DNA of 64,000 nt from NCBI RefSeq assembly GCF_030062155.1, contig NZ_CP118269.1, positions 744,001 to 808,000 on the forward strand, written 5' to 3'. Below are positions 1-9,102 of the stretch, in pieces. The position numbers and the translations under genes were made by a program. This DNA is from Pantoea sp. Lij88 (GTDB taxonomy: Bacteria > Pseudomonadota > Gammaproteobacteria > Enterobacterales > Enterobacteriaceae). The first letter of the stretch is position 1. Every line of letters starts with the position of its first letter. The notes below the pieces were generated by a model. It saw nothing but the letters and a program-made list of their open reading frames with translations, had not been told where the DNA came from and did not search any database.

Positions 1-1
1 C

Positions 2-127
2 GGGGATTTCCACTTCCCTGATCATCAGGTTATTAAAGCGAGCATCACCGGTTTTTATGAGGAAAATTATATGAAGCACCTGATGAGCGTGTTTAACCGT
101 CTTACTGAGGTTAAGCATGACGAATAA
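2..127 (+). CDS. C-terminal end of an unidentified protein, probably LPS biosynthesis (partial)
   Basis: An open frame enters from the left edge and stops at a TAA at 125-127, giving the last 41 residues (ending RLTEVKHDE). It overlaps the start of the O-antigen ligase by 11 bases, and that ligase's ribosome-binding site lies inside it, so the two are translationally coupled. The fragment is too short to assign to a family. A glycosyltransferase or other LPS-assembly protein is inferred only from the neighbour. Confidence 0.55.
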   Translation, partial: GDFHFPDHQVIKASITGFYEENYMKHLMSVFNRLTEVKHDE

Positions 128-1385
128 AACCAGTCGCAATGGATTAACGTTAATGGTTAATTTTTCAGTGATTGCACTTTGCCTGGCGCTGTCACTGAAT
201 ATGTTTGTTACCGGCCTGCCGCAAAAAATATTCTATCTGGTCTCTTATCTCTCCGTTGCGTCCGTGTTGTATGGCGTGGTGCGCAGACGAGTCGACTTTA
301 AACAGAACGGTTTTTATATCGCCCTGTTTGCGGTGCTGATTATCTTCGCCCTGATCCGTCTTTTCTGGGCGATGCATGTAAAGGCGATTGAGACGGCGCC
401 CTCAACCGATGCCATCACTAATATCGGCAACTATCTGTTGGGAGCAAAGCGGCTGCTGCTGGGGGCTTTTGTGCTGCTCAGCCTGGCTATTTATGGGCAT
501 CGGGTCTCCACAACCACGCTGCGCGTCGGAAGAGGGTTGATTCTGGTCGGACTGCTGATCACGCTGGGCTTTGGTATTCATGAGCACCTCTATACCGAGA
601 ATATCCGCATCAAGCTCACCACCGAAGCCGCCTCCATGTCCTCCTACATGATTCTGTTTATCTACTGCGCCTGGCTGTGGCTGAGCCGTTTTGAGACGCA
701 CGCTTACTGGAAGGTTGCCGATGTCGCTGTGCTGGCGGTGACCTTTGCCTTGCTCTACCTGTGCGGCACCCGCGTGACGCTGATTGCGCTGATGGCCGTG
801 GGGCTGCTGTTCCTGGTGCAGACCTACCGGCTGTCGCTGCTGACGAACTGGCGGATTAGCGCTCTGCTGGTGGGCGTGCTGGCGGTGCTGGTTCTGATGA
901 CCAGCAACCGCTGGGTGGAAGGGGTGCAGGATATTGAGAACTATGGCTCAAACAGCTCGACCTCGCTGGGCGCTCGTGTAGCTATCTGGGGCGGGGCGGT
1001 CAACTTTATTGAGCATCATGGCGACTTTGCAACACCGGATGCGCGCACCACCGAGGCGCGTCAGTTCATCATGGCGCACTATCCCATGAATGTTGAAGGC
1101 TATACCAACGTCAAATACAACATGCACAACGAGTTCCTCGAAGTGACCTCATTGCAGGGCTGGCTGGGAATGCTGTCGCTGGCGCTGATCTATCTGACGG
1201 TGATGGCTGGCTGGCTTAAGAAGTGCGATCTGCGCGGCGTGGCGCTGCCGGTGCTGGGGCTGTTTATCTCCGGACTGACCGATTCGGTGCTGCCCTACAA
1301 TCAGACCGCGACCATCTTCATGATGGCGCTGGCGCTTTGCTGCATAAGGCGGCCGCTGCCGGTGACGAGGGTGACGTCTGCATAG
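117..1385 (+). CDS. waaL: O-antigen ligase (WaaL/RfaL-type, Wzy_C family)
   Basis: This 422-residue polytopic inner-membrane protein probably transfers undecaprenyl-linked O-antigen to lipid A-core on the periplasmic face. About ten to twelve hydrophobic segments flank a large periplasmic loop (about residues 265-345). Family-typical residues are visible: R219 in CGTRV, R287 in SLGARVAIWGG and H337 in MHNEFLEV, which match the essential Arg and His positions known for WaaL. The ATG has GAGG six bases upstream, within the overlapping preceding gene. A Wzy polymerase shares the same fold, but the length, the pattern and the apparent position at the end of an operon favour the ligase. The gene lies convergent to galP, where E. 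coli has no LPS gene. Confidence 0.8.
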   Translation: MTNKTSRNGLTLMVNFSVIALCLALSLNMFVTGLPQKIFYLVSYLSVASVLYGVVRRRVDFKQNGFYIALFAVLIIFALIRLFWAMHVKAIETAPSTDAITNIGNYLLGAKRLLLGAFVLLSLAIYGHRVSTTTLRVGRGLILVGLLITLGFGIHEHLYTENIRIKLTTEAASMSSYMILFIYCAWLWLSRFETHAYWKVADVAVLAVTFALLYLCGTRVTLIALMAVGLLFLVQTYRLSLLTNWRISALLVGVLAVLVLMTSNRWVEGVQDIENYGSNSSTSLGARVAIWGGAVNFIEHHGDFATPDARTTEARQFIMAHYPMNVEGYTNVKYNMHNEFLEVTSLQGWLGMLSLALIYLTVMAGWLKKCDLRGVALPVLGLFISGLTDSVLPYNQTATIFMMALALCCIRRPLPVTRVTSA

Positions 1386-1403
1386 TGCCTGTCTGAACCA
1401 ATA

Positions 1404-1444
1404 AAAACGGCGGGGTTTCCAGAGAAACCCCGCCGTTTTTTTTA
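1404..1444. terminator. Bidirectional Rho-independent terminator between waaL and galP
   Basis: A run of A, then a perfect stem (ACGGCGGGGTTT with AAACCCCGCCGT, loop CCAGAG) and a run of eight T. The A and T runs on the two sides let it serve both convergent genes. Confidence 0.9.
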
Positions 1445-1454
1445 CCGCGTAATG

Positions 1455-2852
1455 CTAGTCGCGTGAACCGATGTCACGCAGTTTCTTACCTGCCATCAGG
1501 TTACGTTCGATGTGTTCCAGCGAGACGTTTTTGGTCTCAGGAATCAGCATCACCGTCAGCAGAATGAAGAACAGGTTAAGCAGTCCGTAGACCCAGAAGG
1601 TGTTCGCATTGCCCAGCGTATTCAGCATGGTCAGGAAGGTCGCACCCACGATCATGTTTGCAATCCAGTTGGTGGTCGTGGAGACAGTGATACCGAAGTC
1701 GCGGCCTTTCAGCGGCTGAATTTCGGAACAGAGTACCCAGATCAACGGACCGGCTGACATGGCAAAACCAACGATGAACATCAGCAGCATACCGACCGCG
1801 AAGTACTGTGCGCCCGCTGAGTGAATGCCGAAGTGCAGCATCGTGCCCAGTACGCCCATACCGGCTGCCATGACCATGAAGCCCAGAATCAGGGTAGGTT
1901 TACGACCCCAGCGATCCACCAGACCAATAGCAATGAAGGTCGCCAGTACGTTGACCAGACCCACAATCACCGTGCCCCACATCTGCTGAGTGGTGTTGGT
2001 GAAGCCTGCGATTTCGAAGATTTTTGGCGCGTAATACATGATGACATTCATGCCGGTGAACTGCTGCATCACCTGCAACAGAATGCCGAGATAGACCGCG
2101 CGACGGAAGTGGCTGCTGCTGGTGAACAGACCCCAGCCAGACTGCTTGACCTTCAGGCTTTCACGAATCTCTTCCAGCTCACGTTTTGCCTGCTCGCTGG
2201 TGTCACGCAGACGATCCAGCACGCGTTGTGCATCGCGGAAGTTGCCTCGCGCCGCCAGCCAGCGTGGGCTGTTTGGCAGGAAGAAAACACCGACCAGCAA
2301 CAGCAGTGCCGGAATAGTGATGATGCCCAGCATCCAGCGCCAGTTGCCGGTAAAGCTGAACGCCGTATCGGTCAGGTAAGCACCCAGAATACCGATGGTG
2401 ATCATCAGCTGGTAAAGCGAAATCATACTGCCGCGAATTTTTTCCGGAGCGATCTCAGAAAGATAAAGCGGGGCGGTATAAGAGGCGATACCGACAGCCA
2501 GACCCAGCAGAACGCGGGCGCTAATCAGCATTTCCGGGTTTGGCGACATCGCTGACCAGAGTGAACCGATAACGAACAGAATCGCACCTGCCATCAGGCT
2601 TTTCTTACGGCCCAGGCGGGATGACATCCAGCCGCTACCGATAGCACCGACCGCCGCACCAAACATCATGGAACTGACGATCCACTCCTGCTGATGAGGG
2701 GTGACGTTAAAGTCCTTTGCGATAAACGGCAGGGCACCGGCGATAACGCCGATATCCAGACCGAACAGCAGTCCCGCAAGGGCCGCCAGAAAGCAGACAA
2801 ATAAGGTCATCGCCTTATTTGAAGTTCTGCTTTTGTGTGTATTGCCAGGCAT
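1455..2852 (-). CDS. galP: Galactose:H+ symporter GalP
   Basis: This 465-residue major-facilitator sugar porter has twelve predicted membrane segments and imports galactose (and glucose) with protons across the inner membrane. Sugar-porter signatures are visible: RLGRKKSL between segments 2 and 3, a PESPRWL-like motif ([11 protein letters not shown]) near residue 196, [14 protein letters not shown] in segment 7, DRWGRKP in the second half and [12 protein letters not shown] at the C-terminus. The start has GGAGG upstream. The promoter region carries a consensus Gal operator and a CRP site, which supports assignment to GalP rather than the paralogues AraE or XylE. It sits downstream of metK on the same strand, as in E. 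coli. Confidence 0.95.
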   Translation of the reverse strand: MPGNTHKSRTSNKAMTLFVCFLAALAGLLFGLDIGVIAGALPFIAKDFNVTPHQQEWIVSSMMFGAAVGAIGSGWMSSRLGRKKSLMAGAILFVIGSLWSAMSPNPEMLISARVLLGLAVGIASYTAPLYLSEIAPEKIRGSMISLYQLMITIGILGAYLTDTAFSFTGNWRWMLGIITIPALLLLVGVFFLPNSPRWLAARGNFRDAQRVLDRLRDTSEQAKRELEEIRESLKVKQSGWGLFTSSSHFRRAVYLGILLQVMQQFTGMNVIMYYAPKIFEIAGFTNTTQQMWGTVIVGLVNVLATFIAIGLVDRWGRKPTLILGFMVMAAGMGVLGTMLHFGIHSAGAQYFAVGMLLMFIVGFAMSAGPLIWVLCSEIQPLKGRDFGITVSTTTNWIANMIVGATFLTMLNTLGNANTFWVYGLLNLFFILLTVMLIPETKNVSLEHIERNLMAGKKLRDIGSRD

Positions 2853-2912
2853 GGGAGCCTCCAGGTTTATCCATCATTGTTTTTATCAATGTTAAAAAAC
2901 CCTTTGCGGGAA

Positions 2913-2934
2913 AAAAGTGAGCCTGATCACATCA
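2913..2934. promoter_or_regulatory. CRP-cAMP binding site upstream of galP
   Basis: GTGA-N6-TCAC (2917-2920 and 2927-2930) sits in the symmetric arrangement of the CRP consensus, directly beside the Gal operator. Catabolite activation of galP is known in E. coli. Confidence 0.7.
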
Positions 2935-2950
2935 GTGTAATCGCTTACAC
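2935..2950. promoter_or_regulatory. Gal operator (GalR/GalS site)
   Basis: The 16-mer GTGTAATCGCTTACAC fits the Gal operator consensus GTGNAANCGNTTNCAC at every specified position and is palindromic. It lies about 85 bases upstream of the galP start. Confidence 0.85.
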
Positions 2951-3137
2951 ACGCTGAAACCCTGAAATTCAGCATATTTTTCCCGGAAAGATTAATTAAC
3001 CAGTGAGGTATAGCACTCATTAAGTTTCTGACAATGCTCTATTTAGTGGCTATCAGACGACGCTGAAAATAACGCATTTTCAGCATAATAACTACGTGCG
3101 TTAATTCTTAAATATCGGATAAACAAAGCATTTCAAT

Positions 3138-3153
3138 TTGTAATCGCTAACAT
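3138..3153. promoter_or_regulatory. Possible second, degenerate Gal operator
   Basis: TTGTAATCGCTAACAT matches 9 of the 12 specified positions of the Gal operator consensus. Its centre is 203 bases from the centre of the perfect operator. The idea of a repression loop is inference. Confidence 0.45.
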
Positions 3154-3340
3154 TTCGTCGTCAGAAAAAGCGCAAAGAAGTGTAGTTGAGAATGGAAAAT
3201 TTGCTGGAGAGTGAAGGAGATGCCTAAAAGATTTGTTTTTTTCCCTCGTCGGGCGCTCTTCAAAGAGGGGGCAGCCAGGTCGTTCCGGTGAATGGCGTGA
3301 GCAAAAGGTCTCCGGTTAGCCATGGGGCTGAAAAGGCGAT

Positions 3341-3371
3341 AAAAAACCCCGCCGCAGGGGCAGGGTTTTTA
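3341..3371 (-). terminator. Rho-independent terminator of metK
   Basis: Read on the minus strand: AAAAACCCTGCC, a five-base loop, GGCGGGGTTTTTT, a 12-pair stem with one G-U pair followed by T. It lies just after the metK stop. Confidence 0.85.
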
Positions 3372-3387
3372 TCAGCAGCTGCTGACC

Positions 3388-4539
3388 TTACAGGCCAGCT
3401 GCTTCACGCAGCAGAGCAGCTTTGTCGGTTTTTTCCCATGGGAAATGTTCGCGACCAAAGTGACCGTAAGCAGCGGTTTCTTTATAGATTGGGTGCAGCA
3501 GATCCAGCATCTGAATCAGACCGTATGGACGCAGGTCGAAGAACTCGCGAACCAGCAGGGTCAGCTGTTCGGTAGAGATTTTCTCGGTGCCGAAGGTTTC
3601 CACCATGATGGAAGTCGGTTCCGCCACGCCGATAGCGTAGGAGACCTGGATTTCACAACGGTCAGCCAGACCGGCAGCAACGATGTTCTTCGCCACGTAA
3701 CGCGCCGCATAGGCTGCAGAGCGGTCAACTTTAGACGGATCTTTACCAGAGAACGCACCGCCACCGTGACGCGCCATGCCGCCGTAGGTGTCTACGATGA
3801 TTTTACGACCGGTCAGACCGCAATCGCCCATCGGGCCGCCGATCACAAAGCGACCGGTCGGGTTGATGTGATATTTGGTTGAGGCGCTCAGCCATTCTGC
3901 TGGCAGAACCGGCTTGATGATCTCTTCCATCACCGCTTCCTGCAGATCTTTCTGGCTGATGGATTCCGCGTGCTGGGTAGAAAGCACAACGGCATCGATG
4001 CCGACGATTTTGCCATCGTCATACTGGAAAGTGACCTGGCTCTTGGCATCCGGACGCAGCCACGGCAGGGTGCCGTTTTTACGCACTTCAGCCTGACGCT
4101 GAACCAGACGGTGCGCATAGGTCACCGGTGCAGGCATCAGCACGTCTGTTTCGTTGGTGGCATAGCCGAACATCAGGCCCTGGTCGCCCGCGCCCTGTTC
4201 CAGCGGATCGGTGCGGTCAACGCCCTGGTTGATATCCTGAGACTGTTTACCAATCGCGCTTAACACGGCGCAGGAGTTGGCATCAAAGCCCATATCGGAA
4301 TGAACATAGCCGATTTCACGTACGGTCTGACGGGTGATCTCTTCGATATCAACCCATGCGCTGGTGGTGATTTCACCGCCAACCAGCACCATACCGGTTT
4401 TAACGTAGGTTTCGCAGGCCACGCGCGCTTTAGGATCCTGTTCCAGGATCGCATCCAGCACAGCATCGGAGATCTGGTCGGCGATTTTATCGGGATGTCC
4501 TTCTGATACGGACTCGGACGTAAAAAGGTGTTTAGCCAT
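3388..4539 (-). CDS. metK: S-adenosylmethionine synthetase
   Basis: This enzyme makes S-adenosylmethionine from methionine and ATP in the cytoplasm. The 383-residue product is nearly identical to E. coli MetK over its length. It includes the N-terminal ATP-binding [11 protein letters not shown], the [12 protein letters not shown] signature, and the P-loop-like [19 protein letters not shown] with Lys and Asp ligands. A longer in-frame start exists at 4662, but the ATG at 4539 ([15 protein letters not shown] upstream) matches the family N-terminus. It is divergent from speA, as in E. coli, which links SAM supply and polyamine synthesis by position. Candidate Met boxes lie upstream. Confidence 0.98.
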   Translation of the reverse strand: MAKHLFTSESVSEGHPDKIADQISDAVLDAILEQDPKARVACETYVKTGMVLVGGEITTSAWVDIEEITRQTVREIGYVHSDMGFDANSCAVLSAIGKQSQDINQGVDRTDPLEQGAGDQGLMFGYATNETDVLMPAPVTYAHRLVQRQAEVRKNGTLPWLRPDAKSQVTFQYDDGKIVGIDAVVLSTQHAESISQKDLQEAVMEEIIKPVLPAEWLSASTKYHINPTGRFVIGGPMGDCGLTGRKIIVDTYGGMARHGGGAFSGKDPSKVDRSAAYAARYVAKNIVAAGLADRCEIQVSYAIGVAEPTSIMVETFGTEKISTEQLTLLVREFFDLRPYGLIQMLDLLHPIYKETAAYGHFGREHFPWEKTDKAALLREAAGL

Positions 4540-4683
4540 TCTGTTCTTTACCTTAAATATGGTTTGAGTACGACTGCATAGCGCCAGTGAGGTTGTCTGA
4601 CCTGACGCCCCTTCAGGCAAAGCCGCGAGCAGTGAGGTTGTGTCAGCACAGCAGGATGACACCGCCTGGATAGTAACCTGTTT

Positions 4684-4707
4684 AGATGGAAAACCATCTG
4701 GACGGCT
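4684..4707. promoter_or_regulatory. Candidate MetJ operator (three tandem Met boxes) for metK
   Basis: Three adjacent octamers (AGATGGAA, AACCATCT, GGACGGCT) match the Met box AGACGTCT at 4, 5 and 6 of 8 positions. MetJ repression of metK is established in E. coli. The individual matches are modest, so the call depends on tandem spacing and context. Confidence 0.5.
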
Positions 4708-4961
4708 ATTTTAGGATAGAGGGTAAACCAATTACCAGCCCTTTTTCTGTTTCGGCGCTTAACCTGTCACCGTTATCGGCATAATTTGCTGACACTCCAC
4801 GCAATTCCCGGATTATCTTTTTGCTTTTTTGCGCTGTAAACGGTATAAAACGCCGCTGCTTCGATTGCAGCAGCAAGGATGACGCCACTGTTTGCGTCGC
4901 GCCTGTCAGACTCTGGTCTGGCGTTCACCCAGGTTGTTTTCCATGTGCCCCTGGCATATGC
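4708..4961. other. metK/speA divergent intergenic region, no recognisable gene
   Basis: E. coli carries small genes such as yqgB in this interval. I cannot find a yqgB-like frame here. The space to speA probably holds divergent promoters and the long speA leader. Confidence 0.5.
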
Positions 4962-4977
4962 GGAGGTGATACAAGTA

Positions 4978-5112
4978 ATGAACCACGCTTTTTCTTCTTC
5001 CGGTTCTTTGCGCTGCGGCGCTGCGCTGGCTCTCTCCTGCCTCCCATCAGTTTCTGTTTCCTGCCGACAATATGTCCGATGCGGTAATTTTACCGACACA
5101 GGCGCCGGCTAA
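4978..5112 (+). CDS. Possible 44-residue leader peptide upstream of speA
   Basis: An ATG at 4978 is preceded by GGAGGTGAT (4962-4970), nine consecutive bases complementary to the 16S rRNA 3' end. The frame runs 44 codons to TAA at 5110, beginning MNHAFSSSGSLRCG and containing four Cys. I do not recognise the product. It stands 267 bases before the speA start on the same strand, where a regulatory leader peptide or a small protein would be plausible. The spacing from GGAGG to the ATG (11 bases) is a little long. Expression is unproven. Confidence 0.4.
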   Translation: MNHAFSSSGSLRCGAALALSCLPSVSVSCRQYVRCGNFTDTGAG

Positions 5113-5379
5113 TCTCTATCTCTGTTCTGGCAAGTTTGTCTCTTCTCTGCGTCCGCGCAGCGGAACGACGCAGGTTATCCATGGTCAATACAAAACTAAA
5201 TGTTCTCTGTTTAAACGGAGATGACCAGGGTGTTTTACACTTAACTCTCATGCGTGAATCGCGCTGACGGCAACGTCAGGTGAACAGGACATTGCGTTTA
5301 ATGTGGCAACAGATTTTCAGATTAGCGGCCATAAAGCCGGTTAACAGTTTTATCTTTCAACGGAAAATTGAGGTTCGCG

Positions 5380-7356
5380 ATGTCTGACGACATGAAGAAT
5401 ATCAAAGGTTCGTCAGCTGGCGAACAGGGTGCACTCCGCTCCATGCAGGAGGTTGCAATGAACGATCAGGATGCGAGCAAAATGTTGCGTACTTACAACA
5501 TCGCCTGGTGGGGCAACAACTATTACGACGTTAACGAACTGGGCCACATCAGTGTCTGCCCCGATCCGGATCGTCCAGACGTGCGCGTCGACTTAGCCCG
5601 TCTGGTTAAAGAGCGCGAAGCACAGGGCCAGCGTCTGCCCGCGCTGTTCTGCTTCCCACAGATTCTGCAGCATCGTCTGCGTTCGATTAACGCCGCCTTT
5701 AAACGTGCGCGTGAATCTTACGGTTATAAAGGCGACTACTTCCTGGTTTACCCCATCAAAGTTAACCAGCACAAACGCGTCATCGAGTCGCTGATCCACT
5801 CCGGCGAACCGCTGGGACTGGAAGCGGGCTCTAAAGCCGAGCTGATGGCCGTGCTGGCGCACGCCGGTCAGACCCGTTCAGTCATCGTCTGTAACGGCTA
5901 CAAAGACCGCGAATATATTCGTCTGGCACTGATCGGCGAGAAGATGGGCCACAAGGTCTATCTGGTGCTGGAGAAGATGACGGAAGTCCGCCTGGTGCTG
6001 GAGGAAGCGGAGCGTCTGAATGTAGTGCCGCGTCTCGGTATCCGTGCGCGTCTGGCTTCTCAGGGCTCCGGTAAATGGCAGTCGAGCGGCGGCGAAAAGT
6101 CGAAGTTTGGCCTGTCCGCTACTCAGGTGCTGAAACTGGTTGAGATCATGCGCGAAGCGGGTCGCATCGACAGCCTGCAGCTGCTGCACTTCCATCTGGG
6201 TTCGCAGATGTCCAACATCCGCGACATCGCTACCGGCGTGCGTGAGTCGGCGCGCTTCTACGTCGAACTCGCGAAGCTGGGCGTTAACATCAAATGCTTC
6301 GACGTCGGCGGCGGTCTGGGCGTCGATTACGAAGGAACGCGCTCGCAGTCTGACTGCTCGGTCAACTATGGCCTGAATGAATACGCTAACAACGTGATCT
6401 GGGCGATTGGTGCGGCCTGTGATGAGCACGGTCTGGAGCATCCGACGGTGATTACCGAGTCGGGTCGTGCCGTGACCGCGCACCACACGGTGCTGGTCTC
6501 CAACATCATTGGTGTGGAGCGTAACGAGTTCAGCGAACCTGAAACGCCGGATGCGGATGCGCCGCGCCCGATCCTCAGCATGTGGGAAACCTGGCAGGAG
6601 ATGCACGAGCCGAGCACCCGCCGTTCGCTGCGTGAATGGCTGCACGACAGCCAGATGGATCTGTTTGATATCCACACAGGCTACTCGTCAGGCACCTACG
6701 ATCTCAAACAGCGTTCATGGGCTGAGCAGCTCTATCTGAGCATCTGCCACTATATCCAGCAGCATCTCGATCCCAGCAACCGTGCGCACCGTCCAATCAT
6801 CGACGAACTGCAGGAGCGGATGGCGGATAAGATCTACGTTAACTTCTCGCTGTTCCAGTCCATGCCGGATGCGTGGGGTATCGATCAGCTGTTCCCGGTA
6901 CTGCCGCTGGAAGGGCTGAACAAGAAGCCGGAGCGCCGCGCCGTGCTGCTCGACATTACCTGTGACTCCGATGGCACCATCGATCACTATGTGGATGGCG
7001 ACGGTATCGCGACCACCATGCCGATGCCGGAATATGACCTGGATAACCCGCCAATGCTGGGCTTCTTCATGGTTGGTGCTTATCAGGAAATCCTGGGCAA
7101 CATGCATAACCTGTTCGGTGACACCGAAGCGGTGGATGTCTACGCACGCGAAAATGGCGATGTGGAAGTCCAGCTCTCCGATGAAGGCGACACCGTGGCA
7201 GACATGCTGCGTTACGTGCAGCTTGATCCTAACGAGTTGATGGCGCTGTTCCGCAATCAGGTGCAGGCGTCCGATCTCGACGAAGAGCTGCGCGCGCAGT
7301 TCCTGGAAGAGTTTGAGAGCGGCCTCTACGGATACACCTATTTAGAAGATGAATAA
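5380..7356 (+). CDS. speA: Biosynthetic arginine decarboxylase
   Basis: This PLP enzyme decarboxylates arginine to agmatine, the first step of the agmatine route to putrescine. The 658-residue length equals E. coli SpeA and most of the sequence is the same. The PLP lysine is K127 in YPIKVNQHK, and the glycine-rich phosphate loop [13 protein letters not shown] and the CDSDG motif near the C-terminus are present. A TTG lies four codons upstream, but the ATG at 5380 with GAGG six bases before it matches the family N-terminus MSDDM. It is followed by its own terminator and then speB, whose product consumes agmatine. Confidence 0.98.
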   Translation: MSDDMKNIKGSSAGEQGALRSMQEVAMNDQDASKMLRTYNIAWWGNNYYDVNELGHISVCPDPDRPDVRVDLARLVKEREAQGQRLPALFCFPQILQHRLRSINAAFKRARESYGYKGDYFLVYPIKVNQHKRVIESLIHSGEPLGLEAGSKAELMAVLAHAGQTRSVIVCNGYKDREYIRLALIGEKMGHKVYLVLEKMTEVRLVLEEAERLNVVPRLGIRARLASQGSGKWQSSGGEKSKFGLSATQVLKLVEIMREAGRIDSLQLLHFHLGSQMSNIRDIATGVRESARFYVELAKLGVNIKCFDVGGGLGVDYEGTRSQSDCSVNYGLNEYANNVIWAIGAACDEHGLEHPTVITESGRAVTAHHTVLVSNIIGVERNEFSEPETPDADAPRPILSMWETWQEMHEPSTRRSLREWLHDSQMDLFDIHTGYSSGTYDLKQRSWAEQLYLSICHYIQQHLDPSNRAHRPIIDELQERMADKIYVNFSLFQSMPDAWGIDQLFPVLPLEGLNKKPERRAVLLDITCDSDGTIDHYVDGDGIATTMPMPEYDLDNPPMLGFFMVGAYQEILGNMHNLFGDTEAVDVYARENGDVEVQLSDEGDTVADMLRYVQLDPNELMALFRNQVQASDLDEELRAQFLEEFESGLYGYTYLEDE

Positions 7357-7423
7357 TCGGCCCCGGCAGCCCGCAATCGCATATTGCAGTTGCCGTTAAC
7401 TATGTCGATAATCTGACTCACTC

Positions 7424-7468
7424 AATCCCTTCCTCGTCGGGCCTAACGACGCGGAGGGGATTTTTTTT
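7424..7468 (+). terminator. Rho-independent terminator between speA and speB
   Basis: A stem AATCCCTTCCTCGTCG with CGACGCGGAGGGGATT (one mismatch), followed by eight T. It implies that speB has its own promoter or depends on readthrough. Confidence 0.85.
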
Positions 7469-7526
7469 ATCTCAACCTTAATGGCTTGCGGGCCTGGCCC
7501 GACTTACGCACATAGAGAGAGCAATT

Positions 7527-8447
7527 ATGTATAACACGCTTGGCAATCAGTACGACAACTCCCTGGTTTCTAACGCCTTTGGATTTATGCGCTTTCCGCT
7601 GAATTTCCAGCCTTATGACAGCGACGCTGAGTGGGTGATTACCGGCGTGCCGTTTGATGCTGCTACCTCGGGTCGTCCGGGCAGCCGCCTGGGCCCTGGC
7701 GCGATTCGTCAGATCTCCACCAATCTGGCCTGGGAAGGCTGCCGCTGGCCGTGGGATTTCGACCTGCGTCAGCGCCTGAACGTCGTTGACTGTGGCGATC
7801 TGGTTTACGCCTTCGGTGATTCGCAGGATCTCTCTGACAAATTGCAGGCCCATGCGGAAAAACTGCTGGCCAATGGCAAGCGCATGATGACCTTTGGCGG
7901 CGACCACTACGTCACGCTGCCACTGCTGCGCGCCCATGCGAAACATTTCGGCAAGATGGCGCTGGTGCATTTCGATGCGCATACCGACACCTACTCCAAC
8001 GGCCCGACCTTTGACCACGGCACCATGTTCTTTACCGCGCCGAAAGAGGGTCTGATCGATCCACAGCACTCTGTCCAGATTGGTATCCGTACCGAATTCG
8101 ACAAGAGCCTGGGCTTCAACGTGCTGGATGCAGCGCAGGTCAATGACCGCAGCGTTGACGATATCCTTGCCGAAGTGAAACGCACCGTTGGCGATCTGCC
8201 GATCTACCTGACCTTCGACATCGACTGTCTGGATCCGGCGCATGCGCCTGGCACCGGCACGCCGGTCATTGGCGGCCTGACCACCGATAAAGCGACCAAA
8301 CTGATCCGTGGCCTGCAGGGCATGAACATTGTCGGCATGGATCTGGTGGAAGTGGCTCCGGGTTACGATCACGCTGACCTGACCGCGCTGGCGGCCGCGA
8401 CGCTGGCGCTGGATATGCTGCATGTTCAGGCGGCGAACAAAGGCTAA
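7527..8447 (+). CDS. speB: Agmatinase (agmatine ureohydrolase)
   Basis: This enzyme hydrolyses agmatine to putrescine and urea, completing the pathway begun by SpeA. The 306-residue product belongs to the arginase/ureohydrolase family and equals E. coli SpeB in length. The binuclear manganese ligands are all visible: H127 in GGDHYVT, D150, H152 and D154 in FDAHTD, and D231 and D233 in FDIDCLDP. The ATG has GAGAG a few bases upstream. It lies 170 bases after speA. Confidence 0.98.
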   Translation: MYNTLGNQYDNSLVSNAFGFMRFPLNFQPYDSDAEWVITGVPFDAATSGRPGSRLGPGAIRQISTNLAWEGCRWPWDFDLRQRLNVVDCGDLVYAFGDSQDLSDKLQAHAEKLLANGKRMMTFGGDHYVTLPLLRAHAKHFGKMALVHFDAHTDTYSNGPTFDHGTMFFTAPKEGLIDPQHSVQIGIRTEFDKSLGFNVLDAAQVNDRSVDDILAEVKRTVGDLPIYLTFDIDCLDPAHAPGTGTPVIGGLTTDKATKLIRGLQGMNIVGMDLVEVAPGYDHADLTALAAATLALDMLHVQAANKG

Positions 8448-8457
8448 TCCTGTCCTG

Positions 8458-8486
8458 AGCCTGCCGGGTGAATCCGGCAGGCTTTG
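8458..8486 (+). terminator. Probable terminator after speB
   Basis: Strong stem AGCCTGCCGG / CCGGCAGGCT with a six-base loop, but only a short TTTG tail, so termination may be partial. Confidence 0.55.
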
Positions 8487-8637
8487 CGCCGCCGACGCAT
8501 GCGGCGCAGTCCCGGTAACACCCTCCATCCGCCTTCCTCTTCAGATTGTTTCCCCTTGTGACAGCGCACGCGCCTCAGGCGTAACCGCGCATCAGCAACT
8601 AAACTGACGGATATCAATTCTCAACGTGGAGGCAATC

Positions 8638-9048
8638 ATGGGCTTTCTTGACGAACTGGCGGGGTCGCTGCACGGCAATCAGAGTGATGGGCATCTGCCC
8701 GGACAACTGCAGGCGGTCTGGCACTGGGTACAGGAGCAGGGCGGTATTGAGGTTCTGCTGCAAAAATTCCAGCAGGGCGGGCTGGGCGAAGTGTTTGGTT
8801 CGTGGATCGGCACCGGGACGAATCAGCCGGTTGAACACAGCGACATCCACTCTGCGGTTGGTCAGGCGGAGCTGCAGTCACTGGCGGATAAGCTGGGAAC
8901 CGACGTTAAAGGCGCGGCGGGCACGCTGGCGATTATTCTGCCGCAGCTGATCGACAAGATGTCACCCCAGGGGCATATGGATGAAGCATCGCTGCATGAG
9001 AACAAACTCGATTTAGGTTCGATGGTGGATCAGATATTCAAACGCTAA
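8638..9048 (+). CDS. YidB family (DUF937) protein
   Basis: This 136-residue soluble protein resembles E. coli YidB along its length. It shares an MGFLDE start, a VQEQGGIEVLLQKFQQGGLGEV segment typical of the family, a hydrophobic helix near residues 90-105 and a KMSPQG motif. The biochemical role is unknown. The ATG at 8638 with GGAGG five bases upstream is preferred over an ATG four codons earlier. It is inserted between speB and loiP, where E. coli has no such gene, and appears to be a single-gene unit. Confidence 0.8.
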   Translation: MGFLDELAGSLHGNQSDGHLPGQLQAVWHWVQEQGGIEVLLQKFQQGGLGEVFGSWIGTGTNQPVEHSDIHSAVGQAELQSLADKLGTDVKGAAGTLAIILPQLIDKMSPQGHMDEASLHENKLDLGSMVDQIFKR

Positions 9049-9067
9049 GCCACCGGACCTGACTCTA

Positions 9068-9094
9068 CAGGCGCATGCATCGCGCATGCGCCTG
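9068..9094. terminator. Convergent hairpin between yidB-like gene and loiP
   Basis: Perfect 11-pair stem CAGGCGCATGC / GCATGCGCCTG with loop ATCGC, between two converging genes. It lacks a T run, so it may be an mRNA 3' stabiliser instead of an intrinsic terminator. Confidence 0.45.
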
Positions 9095-9102
9095 GTTATG
9101 CG

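Larger units (their letters stand above)
2853..3340. other. galP control region, non-coding
   Basis: This gap holds the CRP site and the Gal operators listed separately and is AT-rich between about 2880 and 3240. I see no convincing gene. Short frames here lack ribosome-binding sites and recognisable products. Confidence 0.7.

Noticed and set aside
1821..2555. A 244-codon plus-strand frame opposite galP
   Set aside because: Antisense to membrane-helix codons; the product is His/Gln-rich and unlike any protein I recognise.
4773..5099. A 108-codon minus-strand frame in the metK-speA gap
   Set aside because: It starts with GTG, has no clear ribosome-binding site, and overlaps the better-supported plus-strand leader frame.
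5181..5267. A 28-codon frame (MVNTKLNVLCLNG...) just upstream of speA
   Set aside because: Only a weak AGG lies upstream and nothing identifies it. A relation to yqgB could not be shown.
5240..5285. A possible PurR site upstream of speA (ACGGCAACGTCAGGTG)
   Set aside because: It matches only 9 of 16 consensus positions, too weak to call even though speA is PurR-controlled in E. coli.
5878..6675. A 265-codon minus-strand frame opposite speA
   Set aside because: Shadow of the arginine decarboxylase reading frame.
7467..8528. A 353-codon minus-strand frame opposite speB
   Set aside because: It is antisense to a complete agmatinase with all metal ligands. It has no ribosome-binding site and low-complexity composition.
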